From the NCBI RefSeq assembly GCF_013394085.1, contig NZ_CP040910.1, forward strand, positions 188,884-252,883: a DNA stretch of 64,000 nt, written 5' to 3'. The first letter of the stretch is position 1. Each line of letters starts with the position of its first letter. Source of the DNA: Limosilactobacillus fermentum. GTDB lineage: Bacteria; Bacillota; Bacilli; Lactobacillales; Lactobacillaceae. The notes under the pieces were generated by a model that saw only the letters and a program-made list of their open reading frames with translations, made no database searches and was not told where the DNA came from. Below are positions 17,129 through 27,308 of the stretch, piece by piece. The translations under genes and the position numbers were made by a program.

Positions 17129-18567
17129 ATGAAGAGTGTGGGGTCTTTGGGGTCTTTGGCGCCGAACACGCCGCCAGCCTGACCTACATGGGCCTGCACA
17201 CCTTACAACACCGGGGCCAAGAGGGGGCCGGAATCGTCTCCACCGACTACCAAACCCTTTACCAACACCGGGATCGTGGCCTTTTATCCGAGGTCTTTGC
17301 CGACCCGGCCGAACTGGAACGCCTAGTCGGTGACGGGGCGATTGGCCACGTCCGTTACGGGACTTCGGGGCACAACTCGATTCAAAACGTGCAACCGTTC
17401 CTCTACCGCTTCCACGATGGCGACATCGCCCTGGCCCACAACGGGAACCTGACCAACGCCGTCACCCTCCGGCGCCAATTAGAGGATGAAGGGGCGGTCT
17501 TTCAATCCGATTCCGATACCGAAATCCTGATCCACCTGATTCGCAAGCACATCCAGTCCGGCTTCATTAACGCCCTCAAGCAGAGCTTAAACGAAGTCAA
17601 GGGGGGCTTTGCCTACCTGCTTTTGCAAAAGGACCGCTTGATCGCCGCTTTGGACCCGAACGGTTTCCGGCCGCTGTGCATCGGCCAACTGGAGAACGGC
17701 GCCTACGTCGTCACCAGTGAAACCTGCGCCTTAGACATCGTCGGGGCCAAGTTCGTCCGCGACGTCGAACCCGGCGAGTTGATCATCATTGACCGAGACG
17801 GGCTCCACGTCGATCACTACACCACCAACACCCAGCTGGCAATTTGCTCGATGGAATTCATCTACTTTGCCCGGCCGGACTCGATCATCCACGGGGTAAC
17901 GGTCCACAACGCCCGTAAGCAAATGGGCCGCCTGCTCGCCCGCGAACACCCGGTTGACGCCGACATGGTAATTGGGGTGCCGAACTCCTCGCTGTCGGCG
18001 GCCTCGGGTTACGCCGAAGAGGCGGGGCTCCCGTACGAAATGGGTCTGATCAAGAGCCAATACGTTGCCCGGACCTTCATCCAACCGACCCAGGAACTGC
18101 GTGAACGGGCGGTGCAAATGAAGTTGTCGGCCGTCCGCGGGGTCGTGGAAGGCAAGCGGGTGATCGTGGTCGACGACTCGATCGTGCGGGGGACGACTTC
18201 CAAGCAGATCGTCCAAATGTTACGGCGGGCCGGGGCCAAGGAGGTCCACCTGCTGATCGCCTCCCCGCCGTTTCGGTTCCCGTGCTTTTACGGTATCGAC
18301 GTGTCGACGCGGGCCGAACTAATGGCCGCCCACCACACGGTCGAAGAGATGCGGGATTTGATTGGCGTCGACAGCCTCGGCTTCTTGTCGGTTGGCAGCC
18401 TGATCGAAGCCATCAACCTGCCCAACGTCAACGGGGCGCCCAATGGTGGCCTGACGGTCGCCTACTTTACCGGTAATTACCCAACGCCGCTCTACGATTA
18501 CGAGGAGGGCTACCGCAAGTCACTGAGCGAACAAGAGAAACTGGCCAGAAAGGAAGTCACGGTCTAA
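17104..18567 (+). CDS. purF: Amidophosphoribosyltransferase, lacking two Fe-S cysteines
   Basis: 487 residues from the GTG at 17104, placed behind GGAGGCC; the frame is open to 17086 but this start gives an 11-residue propeptide ending NEE before Cys12, like the Bacillus enzyme, whose propeptide is removed to free the catalytic cysteine. It makes phosphoribosylamine from PRPP and glutamine, the committed step. The glutaminase motif CGVFGVFG and the PRPP loop [14 protein letters not shown] are intact. In B. subtilis PurF four cysteines hold a 4Fe-4S cluster. The first two have counterparts here (AICSMEF and FPCFYGID), but the CGQCLAC pair is replaced by [11 protein letters not shown], so a classical cluster is unlikely. 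Confidence 0.95.
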   Translation: MPAEIKGLNEECGVFGVFGAEHAASLTYMGLHTLQHRGQEGAGIVSTDYQTLYQHRDRGLLSEVFADPAELERLVGDGAIGHVRYGTSGHNSIQNVQPFLYRFHDGDIALAHNGNLTNAVTLRRQLEDEGAVFQSDSDTEILIHLIRKHIQSGFINALKQSLNEVKGGFAYLLLQKDRLIAALDPNGFRPLCIGQLENGAYVVTSETCALDIVGAKFVRDVEPGELIIIDRDGLHVDHYTTNTQLAICSMEFIYFARPDSIIHGVTVHNARKQMGRLLAREHPVDADMVIGVPNSSLSAASGYAEEAGLPYEMGLIKSQYVARTFIQPTQELRERAVQMKLSAVRGVVEGKRVIVVDDSIVRGTTSKQIVQMLRRAGAKEVHLLIASPPFRFPCFYGIDVSTRAELMAAHHTVEEMRDLIGVDSLGFLSVGSLIEAINLPNVNGAPNGGLTVAYFTGNYPTPLYDYEEGYRKSLSEQEKLARKEVTV

Positions 18568-19604
18568 TGAATCGATACCAAGAAGCCGGCGTCGACGTTA
18601 ACGCGGGTTACGAACTGGTCAAACGGATCAAGGAAAACGTCAAATTGACTAACCGGCCGGGGGCGCTCGGCGGCATCGGGGCCTTTGGCGGACTCTTTGA
18701 CTTGGGCGAACTGAAGGTTAAGCACCCGGTGCTGGTGTCTGGCACCGACGGGGTCGGCACGAAGCTTTTGATCGCCAAGGCCATGGATCAACACGACACG
18801 ATCGGGATCGACGTGGTGGCAATGTGCGTTAACGACGTCTTAGCCCAGGGCGCCGAACCGCTCTACTTCCTCGATTACATCGCTACCGGCCACAACGACC
18901 CAGCCAAGATGGCCGACATCGTGGCGGGGGTGGCGGAAGGGTGCCGCCAGGCCGGCGCCGCTTTGATTGGGGGCGAAACCGCCGAGATGCCGGACATGTA
19001 CGATCAGGATGAATACGACCTGGCCGGCACGGTCACCGGGGTGGTCGAAAAAGACGACCTCTTGACTAGCGACCAACCACAGGCGGGCGCCATTTTGTTG
19101 GGGTTGGCTTCCAGCGGGATTCACTCCAACGGTTTTTCGCTGGTTCGCCAAATCCTCTTTAAGGACCACCAGGTTGACCTAGCCGCAACGCCGGCCAAAT
19201 TGGGCGGGCAAACGGTCGGCCAAGCCGTCTTGGCGCCGACTAAGATCTACGTCAAACCGGTCTTGCCGCTGTTAAAGGACCACCTGGTCGAAGGGGTCGC
19301 CCACATCACCGGGGGCGGGTTGATCGAAAACCTACCGCGGATGTTTGGCGACGACCTCCAGGCCCAAGTTGACAGCAGTGCCTGGCCAAGCCTACCCGTT
19401 TTTGACTACCTCAAGGAACTAGGTGGGTTGAGTGATGACGATTGCTGGCAAACCTTTAACATGGGGTTAGGGATGATCCTAGCGGTGCAACCGGACCTAG
19501 TGGACCAAGTTAAGAGTCGGCTGAACCAAGCGGGCGAGGCGTGCTACCAAGTGGGGCAACTGGTCAACCGGCCGGCCGGCGAAGAGAAGATTGTGATTAA
19601 GTGA
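18567..19604 (+). CDS. purM: Phosphoribosylformylglycinamidine cyclo-ligase
   Basis: 345 residues, normal length for AIR synthetase, which closes the imidazole ring of FGAM. Hallmarks are GGFGGLF-like GAFGGLFDL, VSGTDGVGTKLLIA, GGETAEMPDMY and the late HITGGGLIENLPRM. The ATG overlaps the purF stop by one base, indicating coupling. Confidence 0.96.
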   Translation: MNRYQEAGVDVNAGYELVKRIKENVKLTNRPGALGGIGAFGGLFDLGELKVKHPVLVSGTDGVGTKLLIAKAMDQHDTIGIDVVAMCVNDVLAQGAEPLYFLDYIATGHNDPAKMADIVAGVAEGCRQAGAALIGGETAEMPDMYDQDEYDLAGTVTGVVEKDDLLTSDQPQAGAILLGLASSGIHSNGFSLVRQILFKDHQVDLAATPAKLGGQTVGQAVLAPTKIYVKPVLPLLKDHLVEGVAHITGGGLIENLPRMFGDDLQAQVDSSAWPSLPVFDYLKELGGLSDDDCWQTFNMGLGMILAVQPDLVDQVKSRLNQAGEACYQVGQLVNRPAGEEKIVIK

Positions 19605-19612
19605 GGAAGAGC

Positions 19613-20194
19613 ATGAGAGTAGCGATTTTTGCGTCAGGAAACGGGACCAACTTTGAAATCTTGGCCCAGCAATTTCAAAACCACGACTTACCGGGCGACT
19701 TAGTGCTGTTATTTTGCGACCACCCCACGGCCCACGTAATTGACCGGGCCAAGCGCCTGAAGGTCCCTTATGAAACCTTCACCGTTAAGGAATGCGGTGG
19801 CAAGCCTGCGTATGAGAAGAGAATTTTGAAGGTCTTACAAGACTACCAAATCGACTTTATCGCCCTGGCCGGCTACATGCGGGTGGTCGGCCCGACGATT
19901 TTGGATCACTTTGGGGGTTCGATCGTCAACCTCCACCCGGCCTACTTGCCGGCCTACCCGGGGTTGCATTCAATCGAACGGGCCTTTGCCGATCACCAAA
20001 CACAAACCGGGGTCACCATCCACTACATCGACTCCGGGCTGGACTCGGGCCCAATCATCGCCCAAGAGCACGTGGTAATCAAGCCCGATGATACGATCGA
20101 GAGCTTAGAAGAACGGGTTCACGAAACGGAACACCGCCTCTACCCAGCGGTCCTAAAAGAAGTCTTAACCAAGCGAATTGAAAAAGGAGAATAG
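19613..20194 (+). CDS. purN: Phosphoribosylglycinamide formyltransferase
   Basis: About 193 residues. It formylates GAR with 10-formyl-THF made by Fhs. [11 protein letters not shown] is the phosphate-binding N-terminus; [10 protein letters not shown] and [16 protein letters not shown] contain the catalytic His and Asp. The open frame starts at a GTG at 19601, but the ATG at 19613 behind GAGGAAGAG gives the family N-terminus. Confidence 0.94.
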   Translation: MRVAIFASGNGTNFEILAQQFQNHDLPGDLVLLFCDHPTAHVIDRAKRLKVPYETFTVKECGGKPAYEKRILKVLQDYQIDFIALAGYMRVVGPTILDHFGGSIVNLHPAYLPAYPGLHSIERAFADHQTQTGVTIHYIDSGLDSGPIIAQEHVVIKPDDTIESLEERVHETEHRLYPAVLKEVLTKRIEKGE

Positions 20195-20195
20195 C

Positions 20196-21731
20196 ATGAA
20201 GCGCGCATTAGTTTCTGTATCGGACAAAACCAACTTGGTGCCCTTTGTAAAGGGGCTGGAAGAGCACGGCTACGAAATCGTCTCCACCGGGGGGACTAAG
20301 AAGGTCCTGGATGAGGCCGGCATTAAGACGATCTCGATTGAAGACGTCACCCACTTCCCGGAAATCTTGGACGGGCGGGTGAAAACCCTCAACCCTTACG
20401 TTCACGGGGGCCTGTTAGCCCGGCGCGACTTGCCGGAGCACATGAAGACCTTAGAGGACCTGTCGATCACCCCGATTGACCTGGTGTGCGTCAACCTCTA
20501 CCCCTTCAAGGAAACGATCTTAAAGCCGGGCGTTGAACTGGCCGATGCGATCGAAAACATTGATATTGGTGGCCCGTCGATGGTCCGTTCGGCCGCTAAG
20601 AACTACCAAAGCGTCACGATCGTTACCGACATCAACGATTATGACCAGGTCCTGACCGAAATCGAAGAAAACGGCGATACGACCGACGAAACCAAGGGCA
20701 AGTTAGGGGCCAAGGCCTTCCGGATCACCGCCGCTTATGACGCATTGATCTCCCAGTACCTGACCGCTCAAGTGGGCCTGGAAGACCCGGAAAAGCTGAC
20801 CCTGACTTACGACTTAAAGGAAACGATGCGCTACGGGGAAAACTCCCACCAACGCGCTTGGCTCTATGAAGACGCCCTACCAAAGAGCTTCTCGATTTTG
20901 GAGGCCGAACAACTCCACGGCAAGAAGCTGTCCTACAACAACATTAAGGACGCCGACGAAGCCCTGCGTTGTGTGCGCGAATTCGACGAACCAACCGTGG
21001 TGGCCATGAAGCACATGAACCCGTGTGGGATTGGCCGCGGCGACAGCCTGGAAGTCGCTTGGGACCGGGCCTACGAGGCTGATTCCGTTTCGATCTTCGG
21101 TGGCGTGATCGCCCTGAACCGCAAGGTCGACCTGGCGACCGCTGAAAAGATGCGGAAGATCTTCTTGGAAATCATCGTGGCGCCGGGCTTTGATGACGAT
21201 GCCTTTGCGGTCTTGGCCAAGAAGAAGAACATCCGCCTCTTGCAAGTCGACTTTGACCAAAAGGACGAACCAACCAAGGAAGAAGTGGTTTCCGTGATGG
21301 GGGGACTCTTGATGCAAGACCAAGACACGCTTAAAGAGGACTGCCACGACTGGGAAGTGGTGACCGACGTTAAGCCAACCGAAGACCAATTGAAGGCAAT
21401 GATGTTTGCTTGGAAGGCCGTTAAGCACGCTAAGTCCAACGCAATCGTGGTGGCCAACAACGAACGGACGCTAGGCGTGGGGGAAGGTCAACCAAACCGG
21501 ATCGACTCCCTGAAGATCGCCGTCAAGCACGCCGGCGACTTGGTCGAAGGCAGCGTCTTGGCCTCCGATGCCTTCTTCCCGTTTGACGACTGCGTTAAGT
21601 ACGCCGGCGAACACGGCGTCAAGGCGATCGTTCAACCAGGGGGCTCGGTACGCGACCAAGACTCGATTGACATGGCCAACAAGCTCGGGATCGCCATGGT
21701 GACGACCGGGGTGCGCCACTTTAGGCACTAA
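20196..21731 (+). CDS. purH: Bifunctional AICAR transformylase/IMP cyclohydrolase
   Basis: About 511 residues from the ATG at 20196 (AAAGGAGA just upstream). The N-terminal IMP cyclohydrolase domain shows [15 protein letters not shown] and [20 protein letters not shown] DGRVKTLNP; the C-terminal transformylase has [10 protein letters not shown] with the catalytic Lys-His and the [11 protein letters not shown] block. It completes IMP synthesis. Last gene of the purC operon; a repeat fragment and a hairpin separate it from purD. Confidence 0.96.
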   Translation: MKRALVSVSDKTNLVPFVKGLEEHGYEIVSTGGTKKVLDEAGIKTISIEDVTHFPEILDGRVKTLNPYVHGGLLARRDLPEHMKTLEDLSITPIDLVCVNLYPFKETILKPGVELADAIENIDIGGPSMVRSAAKNYQSVTIVTDINDYDQVLTEIEENGDTTDETKGKLGAKAFRITAAYDALISQYLTAQVGLEDPEKLTLTYDLKETMRYGENSHQRAWLYEDALPKSFSILEAEQLHGKKLSYNNIKDADEALRCVREFDEPTVVAMKHMNPCGIGRGDSLEVAWDRAYEADSVSIFGGVIALNRKVDLATAEKMRKIFLEIIVAPGFDDDAFAVLAKKKNIRLLQVDFDQKDEPTKEEVVSVMGGLLMQDQDTLKEDCHDWEVVTDVKPTEDQLKAMMFAWKAVKHAKSNAIVVANNERTLGVGEGQPNRIDSLKIAVKHAGDLVEGSVLASDAFFPFDDCVKYAGEHGVKAIVQPGGSVRDQDSIDMANKLGIAMVTTGVRHFRH

Positions 21732-21734
21732 AAA

Positions 21735-21778
21735 GAAGTGCGATCCAGCCTTTGGCAGGCCGTGGGCTAAGGTCTGGC
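21735..21778. repeat. Half copy of the hairpin repeat
   Basis: GAAGTGCGATCCAGCC through GGCAGGCCGTGGGCTAAG, one outer arm only, 3 bp after the purH stop. Confidence 0.65.
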
Positions 21779-21817
21779 ATCCTTTGGTCGTGCGTACATG
21801 GTCAATTTAAAATTAAA

Positions 21818-21854
21818 CAGGGGTTGGGAGAAGGGAAGCTTTTTCCAACCCCTG
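21818..21854. terminator. Stem-loop between purH and purD
   Basis: CAGGGGTTGG pairs perfectly with CCAACCCCTG and the stem extends inward through G-U and A-U pairs. On the plus strand it lacks a trailing T run; on the minus strand it is followed by TTTAATTTT and would act as a terminator. On the plus strand it may only dampen read-through from purH into purD. Confidence 0.55.
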
Positions 21855-21885
21855 TGCCTGTTCATGGAAAATCAGGAGGAAAATC

Positions 21886-23139
21886 ATGACATTACAAAAC
21901 GTGTTGGTGATCGGTAACGGGGGCCGCGAGTTTGCGATCGCTAAGAAACTAAAGCAAAGCCCCAAGGTCGACCACGTCTACTGCGCACCGGGCAACGTTG
22001 GGATGCCAACGGTTGGGGTTGAACCGGTGGCGATCGAAGAACTGGACTTTGCTGGGTTGATTAAGTTTGCCCAGGAGCACCAGGTAGCCTGGACCTTCGT
22101 TGGCCCGGAAGACGCCCTGGTGGCTGGGATCGTCGACGAATTTCAAACGGCGGGGCTAAAGATCTTTGGCCCTAACGCCCGGGCGGCCCAGCTGGAAGGT
22201 TCTAAGGAATACGCCCTCTCCTTTATGAACAAGTACGGGGTTCCAACCGCCAAGCACCTGGCCTTTGAAAACGAGGCCGAAGCCCTGACGCACGTGGCCG
22301 ACTTCGGCTTCCCGGTCGTCTTGAAGTTAGACGGCCTTGCCGGCGGGAAGGGGGTCGTGATTGCGAGCGACCAGGCTGATGCCGAAGCGACGATTAAGGA
22401 AATGTTTGCGGACCACACCGGCCGGCTGGTGATTGAAGAGTGTTTGGTGGGACCGGAATATTCGATGTTTGTCCTGATCGAAAACGGCGACTACCAAATC
22501 TTACCGATGGCCCAGGACCACAAGCGGGCCTACGATGGCGATAAGGGTCCCAACACCGGCGGGATGGGCGCCTACAGCCCGCTGCCCCAGTTGAGTGAGT
22601 TCGACCGCCAACGGATGGTCGAAGAAGTGGTGGAACCAAGCGTCAAGGGACTCGTGGACGGGGAGTACGACTACCACGGGATCCTCTACATCGGCTTGAT
22701 GCTGACTGAAGATGGACCCAAGGTGATTGAATATAACGTTCGCCTGGGTGACCCGGAGACCCAAGTGATCTTGCCGCGGCTGGCAACCGATTTATTTGAC
22801 CTGGTTGACGCTTGTGTCAACGACCAGCCCCTGCCGGAAGTGGTTGAAAAAGAGGGCGCCGTTTTAGGGGTGGTGGTGGCCTCAAAGGGTTACCCGCAAA
22901 AGCCGGTCAAAAACCAAGCGTTGGGCAAGTTCCCGGTGGCCGGCAACATCACGGTTGATTACGCTAACGTGGCCGGTAGTTTAGGCGACTTACACGGGGC
23001 GGGGGGCCGGCTGTTGATGGTGATTGCCACGGCTAGTGATTTAAAGCAGGCCCAACAAGACGTCTACGCTTACCTCGACCAACTGGAGGAACCGGAGTGC
23101 TTCTGGCGCCAAGACATTGGAGAAAAGGCGTTTAATTAA
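21886..23139 (+). CDS. purD: Phosphoribosylamine--glycine ligase
   Basis: 417 residues, an ATP-grasp GAR synthetase joining glycine to phosphoribosylamine. VLVIGNGGREFAIAKKL is the N-terminus, LKLDGLAGGKGVV and EYNVRLGDPETQ are ATP-grasp blocks. The ATG has AGGAGGAAA upstream. Although it catalyses the second pathway step it lies outside the purC-H transcription unit by 154 bp of repeat fragment and hairpin. Confidence 0.96.
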   Translation: MTLQNVLVIGNGGREFAIAKKLKQSPKVDHVYCAPGNVGMPTVGVEPVAIEELDFAGLIKFAQEHQVAWTFVGPEDALVAGIVDEFQTAGLKIFGPNARAAQLEGSKEYALSFMNKYGVPTAKHLAFENEAEALTHVADFGFPVVLKLDGLAGGKGVVIASDQADAEATIKEMFADHTGRLVIEECLVGPEYSMFVLIENGDYQILPMAQDHKRAYDGDKGPNTGGMGAYSPLPQLSEFDRQRMVEEVVEPSVKGLVDGEYDYHGILYIGLMLTEDGPKVIEYNVRLGDPETQVILPRLATDLFDLVDACVNDQPLPEVVEKEGAVLGVVVASKGYPQKPVKNQALGKFPVAGNITVDYANVAGSLGDLHGAGGRLLMVIATASDLKQAQQDVYAYLDQLEEPECFWRQDIGEKAFN

Positions 23140-23140
23140 G

Positions 23141-23222
23141 GAAGTGCGGACCAACCTCCTTGACAGGCCGTTGGGCTAAGCTAGGGCGGGGGTTAGTGCG
23201 GCACGCACTGTTCTCAGCCCTC
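23141..23222. repeat. Hairpin repeat, copy broken at the IS200/IS605 junction
   Basis: Starts GAAGTGCGGACCAACC 1 bp after the purD stop and reads through the tip (AGTGCG-GCA-CGCACT), but stops at about 23222 where the IS200/IS605 right end begins. The missing half is not found on the far side of the element. Confidence 0.75.
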
Positions 23223-23239
23223 CAATTCTGTTACGGCAT

Positions 23240-23400
23240 TTCTAGCAAGGATTAGTGACGGTGTAGTGAACTACTCGGCCATAAATGACCGAGCTTCTGG
23301 GAACACGAAGTAGTATTTAGGATGTTGCTTCTGTATTCAGAATACCTAACTTACAGAACTCCGTTCTTTTACCACGGCTAGTCCCTAGCCAACGGCTTTT
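23240..23400 (-). ncRNA. Candidate omega RNA (TnpB guide RNA) at the right end
   Basis: In IS200/IS605 elements the guide RNA used by TnpB is transcribed across the 3' end of tnpB and the right end, with the guide lying just outside. Here this stretch contains GGCTA/TAGCC and CTCGG/CCGAG stems on the minus strand. If so, the guide would read into the broken hairpin repeat beside purD. Boundaries and activity are inferred by analogy. Confidence 0.4.
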
Positions 23401-24548
23401 AATCCTCTATGGAGTATATTAACTGCCGCATTAATATCTCGATCGTGATGAGTACCACATTTAGGACAAGTCCATTCTCTAATTTCAAGTGGTTTCTTCC
23501 CACTATGGTAACCACACGTGCTACAGATCTGACTGGTGTAATTAGGATTAACAGTAATTAACTGTTTACCGTACCAATCACACTTGTATTCCAGCATGGT
23601 TCTAAATTGGTACCAACTGGCATTCGCAATAGCTTTAGCTAAATGGTGATTCTTTTGTAGATTCTTGGCTTTCAAATCTTCAATGACAATCACATCGTAT
23701 TTTTTAACTAAGGCTGTTGTTAGTTTGTGTAAGTAATCTTGACGTTGGTTCGCTATCCGTTGTTGGTAGCGAGCCTTTTGTTTTTGAGCCCGTTGCCAAT
23801 TCTGATAATCATTGAGATCCATTTTTACGTCTTTATGATTATGGTTCCATTGGCGAACAGCTACGGTTGCTTGATATTTTCGGCGACTATACTTGCTTTG
23901 CCACTTTGTGGCTTGCTTTTCCAACCACTTAGCATTGAAAGTACCAAACTTTTCACCGTCAGAACTAATCGCTAAGTCAGCGATCCCAACATCCAGGCCA
24001 ACGGTCTTGCCTGTTTTTGGCAATGCTTCTGGAGCAACAGTCTCGACCTGCAAAGATAAGTAGTAGCGACCAGTTGGACCATAGCTGACGGTATAACGCT
24101 TAATTTTGCCATTTACAGCTTGAGAGGTCTTACTAGTTCGAATGCTTCCTAACTTAGGTAGCTTCATTCTTCTCTTGGCAATCACTGTGCAGACCGACCG
24201 ACCAGTATATGACTGTTTGGCGGCGTGCCTGCTTTTAAAGCGTGGATAGCCACCACGATGTTTAAACAGCATCTTAAAAGCTTGGACTAGATTATGGTTC
24301 ACCACAAGGAAACTAGTCGCATCGCTGTCTTTAAGATAGGGATATTCTTGTTTCAACTGTTTAAGCAAGTAATTCATTCCATATTCATTTACAAAATGAC
24401 TGCTAGGATTGTTTTGATAGCGTTGCTTAGCCATATCTAGCATGAGATTCCACACTCTACGGTCATTGCCGAACATTTGCCATAGTTGAGCTTGTTGTTG
24501 CTTGTTAGGGTACAAGCGTAGCTTGACCCCTTTAATTAATTTGGTCAT
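23385..24548 (-). CDS. tnpB: TnpB, RNA-guided endonuclease of IS200/IS605
   Basis: 387 residues, normal TnpB size. The RuvC-like triad is visible: Asp in [12 protein letters not shown] (about residue 195), Glu in [11 protein letters not shown] (about 288), Asp in [11 protein letters not shown] near the end. A zinc finger CSTC...CPKC lies between the last two. All catalytic residues are present so it could be active. Its start overlaps the tnpA stop (ATGA), so the two are translationally coupled. Confidence 0.92.
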   Translation of the reverse strand: MTKLIKGVKLRLYPNKQQQAQLWQMFGNDRRVWNLMLDMAKQRYQNNPSSHFVNEYGMNYLLKQLKQEYPYLKDSDATSFLVVNHNLVQAFKMLFKHRGGYPRFKSRHAAKQSYTGRSVCTVIAKRRMKLPKLGSIRTSKTSQAVNGKIKRYTVSYGPTGRYYLSLQVETVAPEALPKTGKTVGLDVGIADLAISSDGEKFGTFNAKWLEKQATKWQSKYSRRKYQATVAVRQWNHNHKDVKMDLNDYQNWQRAQKQKARYQQRIANQRQDYLHKLTTALVKKYDVIVIEDLKAKNLQKNHHLAKAIANASWYQFRTMLEYKCDWYGKQLITVNPNYTSQICSTCGYHSGKKPLEIREWTCPKCGTHHDRDINAAVNILHRGLKAVG

Positions 24549-24982
24549 TCTAATTTCACCTCCTTTTTGCGTTGATCATCAATATACTTGGCTACTGCTT
24601 GTTCATTAACGCTCCCAATGCTTTCAACATAATAACTTGGTGACCATAGGTGACGACCTTGCTTTTTCCAGTAGCTAGTTTGTAGTTCTGGACATTCTCG
24701 GAAGAGGTGCCGTGCAGAAATGCCTTTAAGCCAGCGCATGATGTTAGTTACAGACAGTTTTGGCGGAGCGCTCACTAGTAAGTGGATATGGTCATCTTTA
24801 CCAATCTCCATATGAGCAATCGTAAATCCATATTTTGAAGCTATATCATATAATGATTGCTTCAAGACTTCTTCTACGTGTCCTTTCAACACTTTATTAC
24901 GATATCTAGTTCCCCAAATTAAATGATAATTAAGATTGTAGACTGACGTTCTACCATATGTAATTCTTTTTGTATCTTTCAT
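24545..24982 (-). CDS. tnpA: TnpA, Y1 HUH transposase of IS200/IS605
   Basis: 145 residues. The HUH motif is HIHLLV (about residue 65) and the candidate catalytic tyrosine follows in [10 protein letters not shown] (about 117). It would cut and rejoin single-stranded DNA at the left and right hairpins. Full length and apparently intact. Confidence 0.92.
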   Translation of the reverse strand: MKDTKRITYGRTSVYNLNYHLIWGTRYRNKVLKGHVEEVLKQSLYDIASKYGFTIAHMEIGKDDHIHLLVSAPPKLSVTNIMRWLKGISARHLFRECPELQTSYWKKQGRHLWSPSYYVESIGSVNEQAVAKYIDDQRKKEVKLE

Positions 24983-25197
24983 ACCAATAATTATATTACA
25001 TTACGGTTCGATCATGTGCCCTAAGGGCACAAAAAAGGCAATTCATCACGTCCTTAAAAGAACGTGTTTCCTTGCCCGCTTTCAAAAACGGTTGCTTAAC
25101 CATGTTCTACAATTCACTTTTCATTTAGGACGAACTGATTTAAAATATAGAAGTATGCTGTATGCAAAGTTTATAAGAAGAAAGAGGTCAAACGAAC

Positions 25198-25893
25198 ATG
25201 GCTAAATTAGTACTGATTCGTCACGGGCAAAGCGAATGGAACCTGTCCAACCTGTTTACTGGCTGGGTTGACGTCGACCTGAGCGAAAAGGGTGTTGAAC
25301 AAGCAAAAGCCGCCGGTAAGGCGATCAAGGAACACGGGCTGGAATTTGATTACGCCTACACTTCTGTTTTGAAGCGGGCAATCAAGACCCTCCACTACGC
25401 ACTGGAAGAATCCGACCAAATGTGGATCCCAGAATTCAAGACTTGGCGCTTGAACGAACGTCACTACGGGGCATTGCAAGGCAAGAACAAGGCCGACGCC
25501 GCTGAAAAGTACGGTGACGAACAAGTGCACATTTGGCGCCGTTCTTACGACGTGCTGCCGCCGCTGCTGAGTGCTGATGACGAAGGTTCTGCCGCAAAGG
25601 ACCGTCGTTACGCTGACTTGGACCCACGCGCCATTCCGGGTGGGGAAAACTTGAAGGTCACCCTGGAACGGGTAATCCCACTTTGGCAAGACGAAATCGC
25701 ACCAAAGCTCTTGGACGGCAAGAACGTGATCATCGCCGCCCACGGTAACTCCCTGCGTGCCTTGAGCAAGTACATCGAAAACATCTCCGACGAAGACATC
25801 ATGGGCTTGGAAATGGCTACTGGTCAACCGGTCGTTTACGACTTCGATGAAAAGCTGAACGTGCTCAGCAAGGAAAAGTACGACATTGATTAA
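25198..25893 (+). CDS. gpmA: 2,3-bisphosphoglycerate-dependent phosphoglycerate mutase
   Basis: 231 residues. The N-terminal [10 protein letters not shown] contains the phosphohistidine; [24 protein letters not shown] and [13 protein letters not shown] are standard. It interconverts 3- and 2-phosphoglycerate in glycolysis/phosphoketolase metabolism. Codon use is that of a highly expressed gene. The ATG follows AAGAGG. A terminator follows. Confidence 0.97.
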   Translation: MAKLVLIRHGQSEWNLSNLFTGWVDVDLSEKGVEQAKAAGKAIKEHGLEFDYAYTSVLKRAIKTLHYALEESDQMWIPEFKTWRLNERHYGALQGKNKADAAEKYGDEQVHIWRRSYDVLPPLLSADDEGSAAKDRRYADLDPRAIPGGENLKVTLERVIPLWQDEIAPKLLDGKNVIIAAHGNSLRALSKYIENISDEDIMGLEMATGQPVVYDFDEKLNVLSKEKYDID

Positions 25894-25914
25894 GCTTTTT
25901 TAATCAACGGAAAC

Positions 25915-25949
25915 GAGGCCGCTCCTTTAATAGGGGCGGTCTTTTTTGA
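25915..25949 (+). terminator. Rho-independent terminator after gpmA
   Basis: GGCCGCTCC pairs with GGGGCGGTC (with G-U) around TTTAATA and runs into TTTTTT. Confidence 0.88.
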
Positions 25950-26017
25950 TAAATTTATCGCTTTTTGTGAATTTTTTAATTATAATGAAACTCTAATCAA
26001 TAAAGGAGGACTGATTA

Positions 26018-27196
26018 ATGAAAATGGAAGAGCACATGCGCACCGACCTCAAGCGGGTCCCAACGATGAAGATCTTCGACTTTGCCTTTTTCACGAAGTC
26101 AATCGAAGGGATCGTTGAATTGACCATCGGCGAACCGGACTTTAACACGCCGGAACACGTTAAGGAGGCCGGGATGGCCGCGATCGCCAACAACCGGACT
26201 CACTACGCCCCGCAGCGGGGCACGGCGGGGTTGCTGTCGGCGATTAGTGATGACGTGGCTAAAAAGGTTGGCAAGGTGTACGACCCGGCGACCGAGATCT
26301 TGGTAACCAACGGGGTAACCGAGGGTGCTTACGCGGCGGTGACGGCGATCACCAACCCGGGCGACGTGATCCTGGTCCCAACGCCGACCTTCTCGATTTA
26401 CATGGCCGACGCCGCCATTGCCGGGGGAACGGCGGTTGAAGTTGATACTTCCAAGACCAACTTCCGCCTGACGCCCGAATTGATCCAGTCCTACCTCGAT
26501 GAATACGGCGACCGGGTCAAGGGCTTAGTCGTGGTTAACCCCACTAACCCGACCGGGATTGCCATGAACCAGGATGAACTAGATGCGATCGCTGACGTGG
26601 TGCGCGACAAGCCGATCTTCGTAATTGCCGACGAAATTTACGACCAGCTCGCCTACACGGAAGGAGCGGATCAGTACCCGTCGATCGTTAAGTCCTTGCC
26701 GGAACAAACGATCTTGTTGAACGGCTTCTCCAAGTCCTACGCCATGACCGGTTGGCGGGTCGCCTACATGTGTGCGCCAAAGCCGATCACCGATGAACTC
26801 TTTAAGGTCCATGGCTTTGCCGTGACCGACGTGGCAACCTTCGTGCAAGACGCCGCCGAAGAAGCGCTACGCAACGGCCAAGAGGACCCGGCAGCTATGC
26901 GGGCCCAGTACCGGGAACGCCGCAACGTCTTGTATCAAGGGCTCCAGGAGTTGGGCTGGGAAACCACCAATCCGGAGGGTGCCTTTTACATCTTTGCCAA
27001 GATTCCGGACTACCTGGAACAAGACGACGAGAAGTTCGCTTACGACCTGGCCGAAAAGGCGAAGGTCGCCGTCACGCCAGGCTCTTACTTTGGCGCCGGT
27101 GGGGAAGGGTACGTCCGCTTCTCTTACGCCACCGATTTAAACGTCATCAAAACGGCGCTGGACCGTTTGCAAAAATATTGCGCCGCCCGCCGGTAA
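26018..27196 (+). CDS. Class I/II pyridoxal-phosphate aminotransferase
   Basis: 392 residues, the usual size of AspC/AraT/PatA-like enzymes. The PLP-binding lysine lies in LNGFSKSYAMTGWR (about residue 240). VVNPTNPTGIAMN holds the cofactor-contacting Asn and the following IADEIYDQLAY the Asp-Tyr pair. The C-terminal Arg that binds substrate carboxylate is in GYVRFSYA. It fits aspartate or aromatic amino acid transamination; specificity cannot be read from sequence. The ATG lies 8 bp after AAAGGAGG. Monocistronic. Confidence 0.88.
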   Translation: MKMEEHMRTDLKRVPTMKIFDFAFFTKSIEGIVELTIGEPDFNTPEHVKEAGMAAIANNRTHYAPQRGTAGLLSAISDDVAKKVGKVYDPATEILVTNGVTEGAYAAVTAITNPGDVILVPTPTFSIYMADAAIAGGTAVEVDTSKTNFRLTPELIQSYLDEYGDRVKGLVVVNPTNPTGIAMNQDELDAIADVVRDKPIFVIADEIYDQLAYTEGADQYPSIVKSLPEQTILLNGFSKSYAMTGWRVAYMCAPKPITDELFKVHGFAVTDVATFVQDAAEEALRNGQEDPAAMRAQYRERRNVLYQGLQELGWETTNPEGAFYIFAKIPDYLEQDDEKFAYDLAEKAKVAVTPGSYFGAGGEGYVRFSYATDLNVIKTALDRLQKYCAARR

Positions 27197-27308
27197 AAAT
27201 GAACCTTTTATAGTAATTTAGTTAGGAAAGTGTAAAAGACCTGACCGCCCGTCCCTGTTCTGTTATCATAGAAAGTAATAATTTTTTAACAGGGGAGAGA
27301 TTGCAATA

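Larger units (their letters stand above)
23225..25030 (-). mobile_element. IS200/IS605-family element, tnpA-tnpB (element A)
   Basis: A tnpA-tnpB pair on the minus strand with structured ends. The left end carries the palindrome GTGCCCTAAGGGCAC near 25018-25032. The right end has a stem CTCGG-CAT/ATG-CCGAG near 23273-23292. Such elements make no target duplication and have subterminal hairpins instead of terminal repeats, so the exact ends are estimated. It separates purD from gpmA. Confidence 0.8.

Noticed and set aside
25014..25205. Short frame upstream of gpmA
   Set aside because: It overlaps the IS left-end hairpin and the gpmA promoter/leader and overlaps the gpmA start in another frame; no family resemblance.
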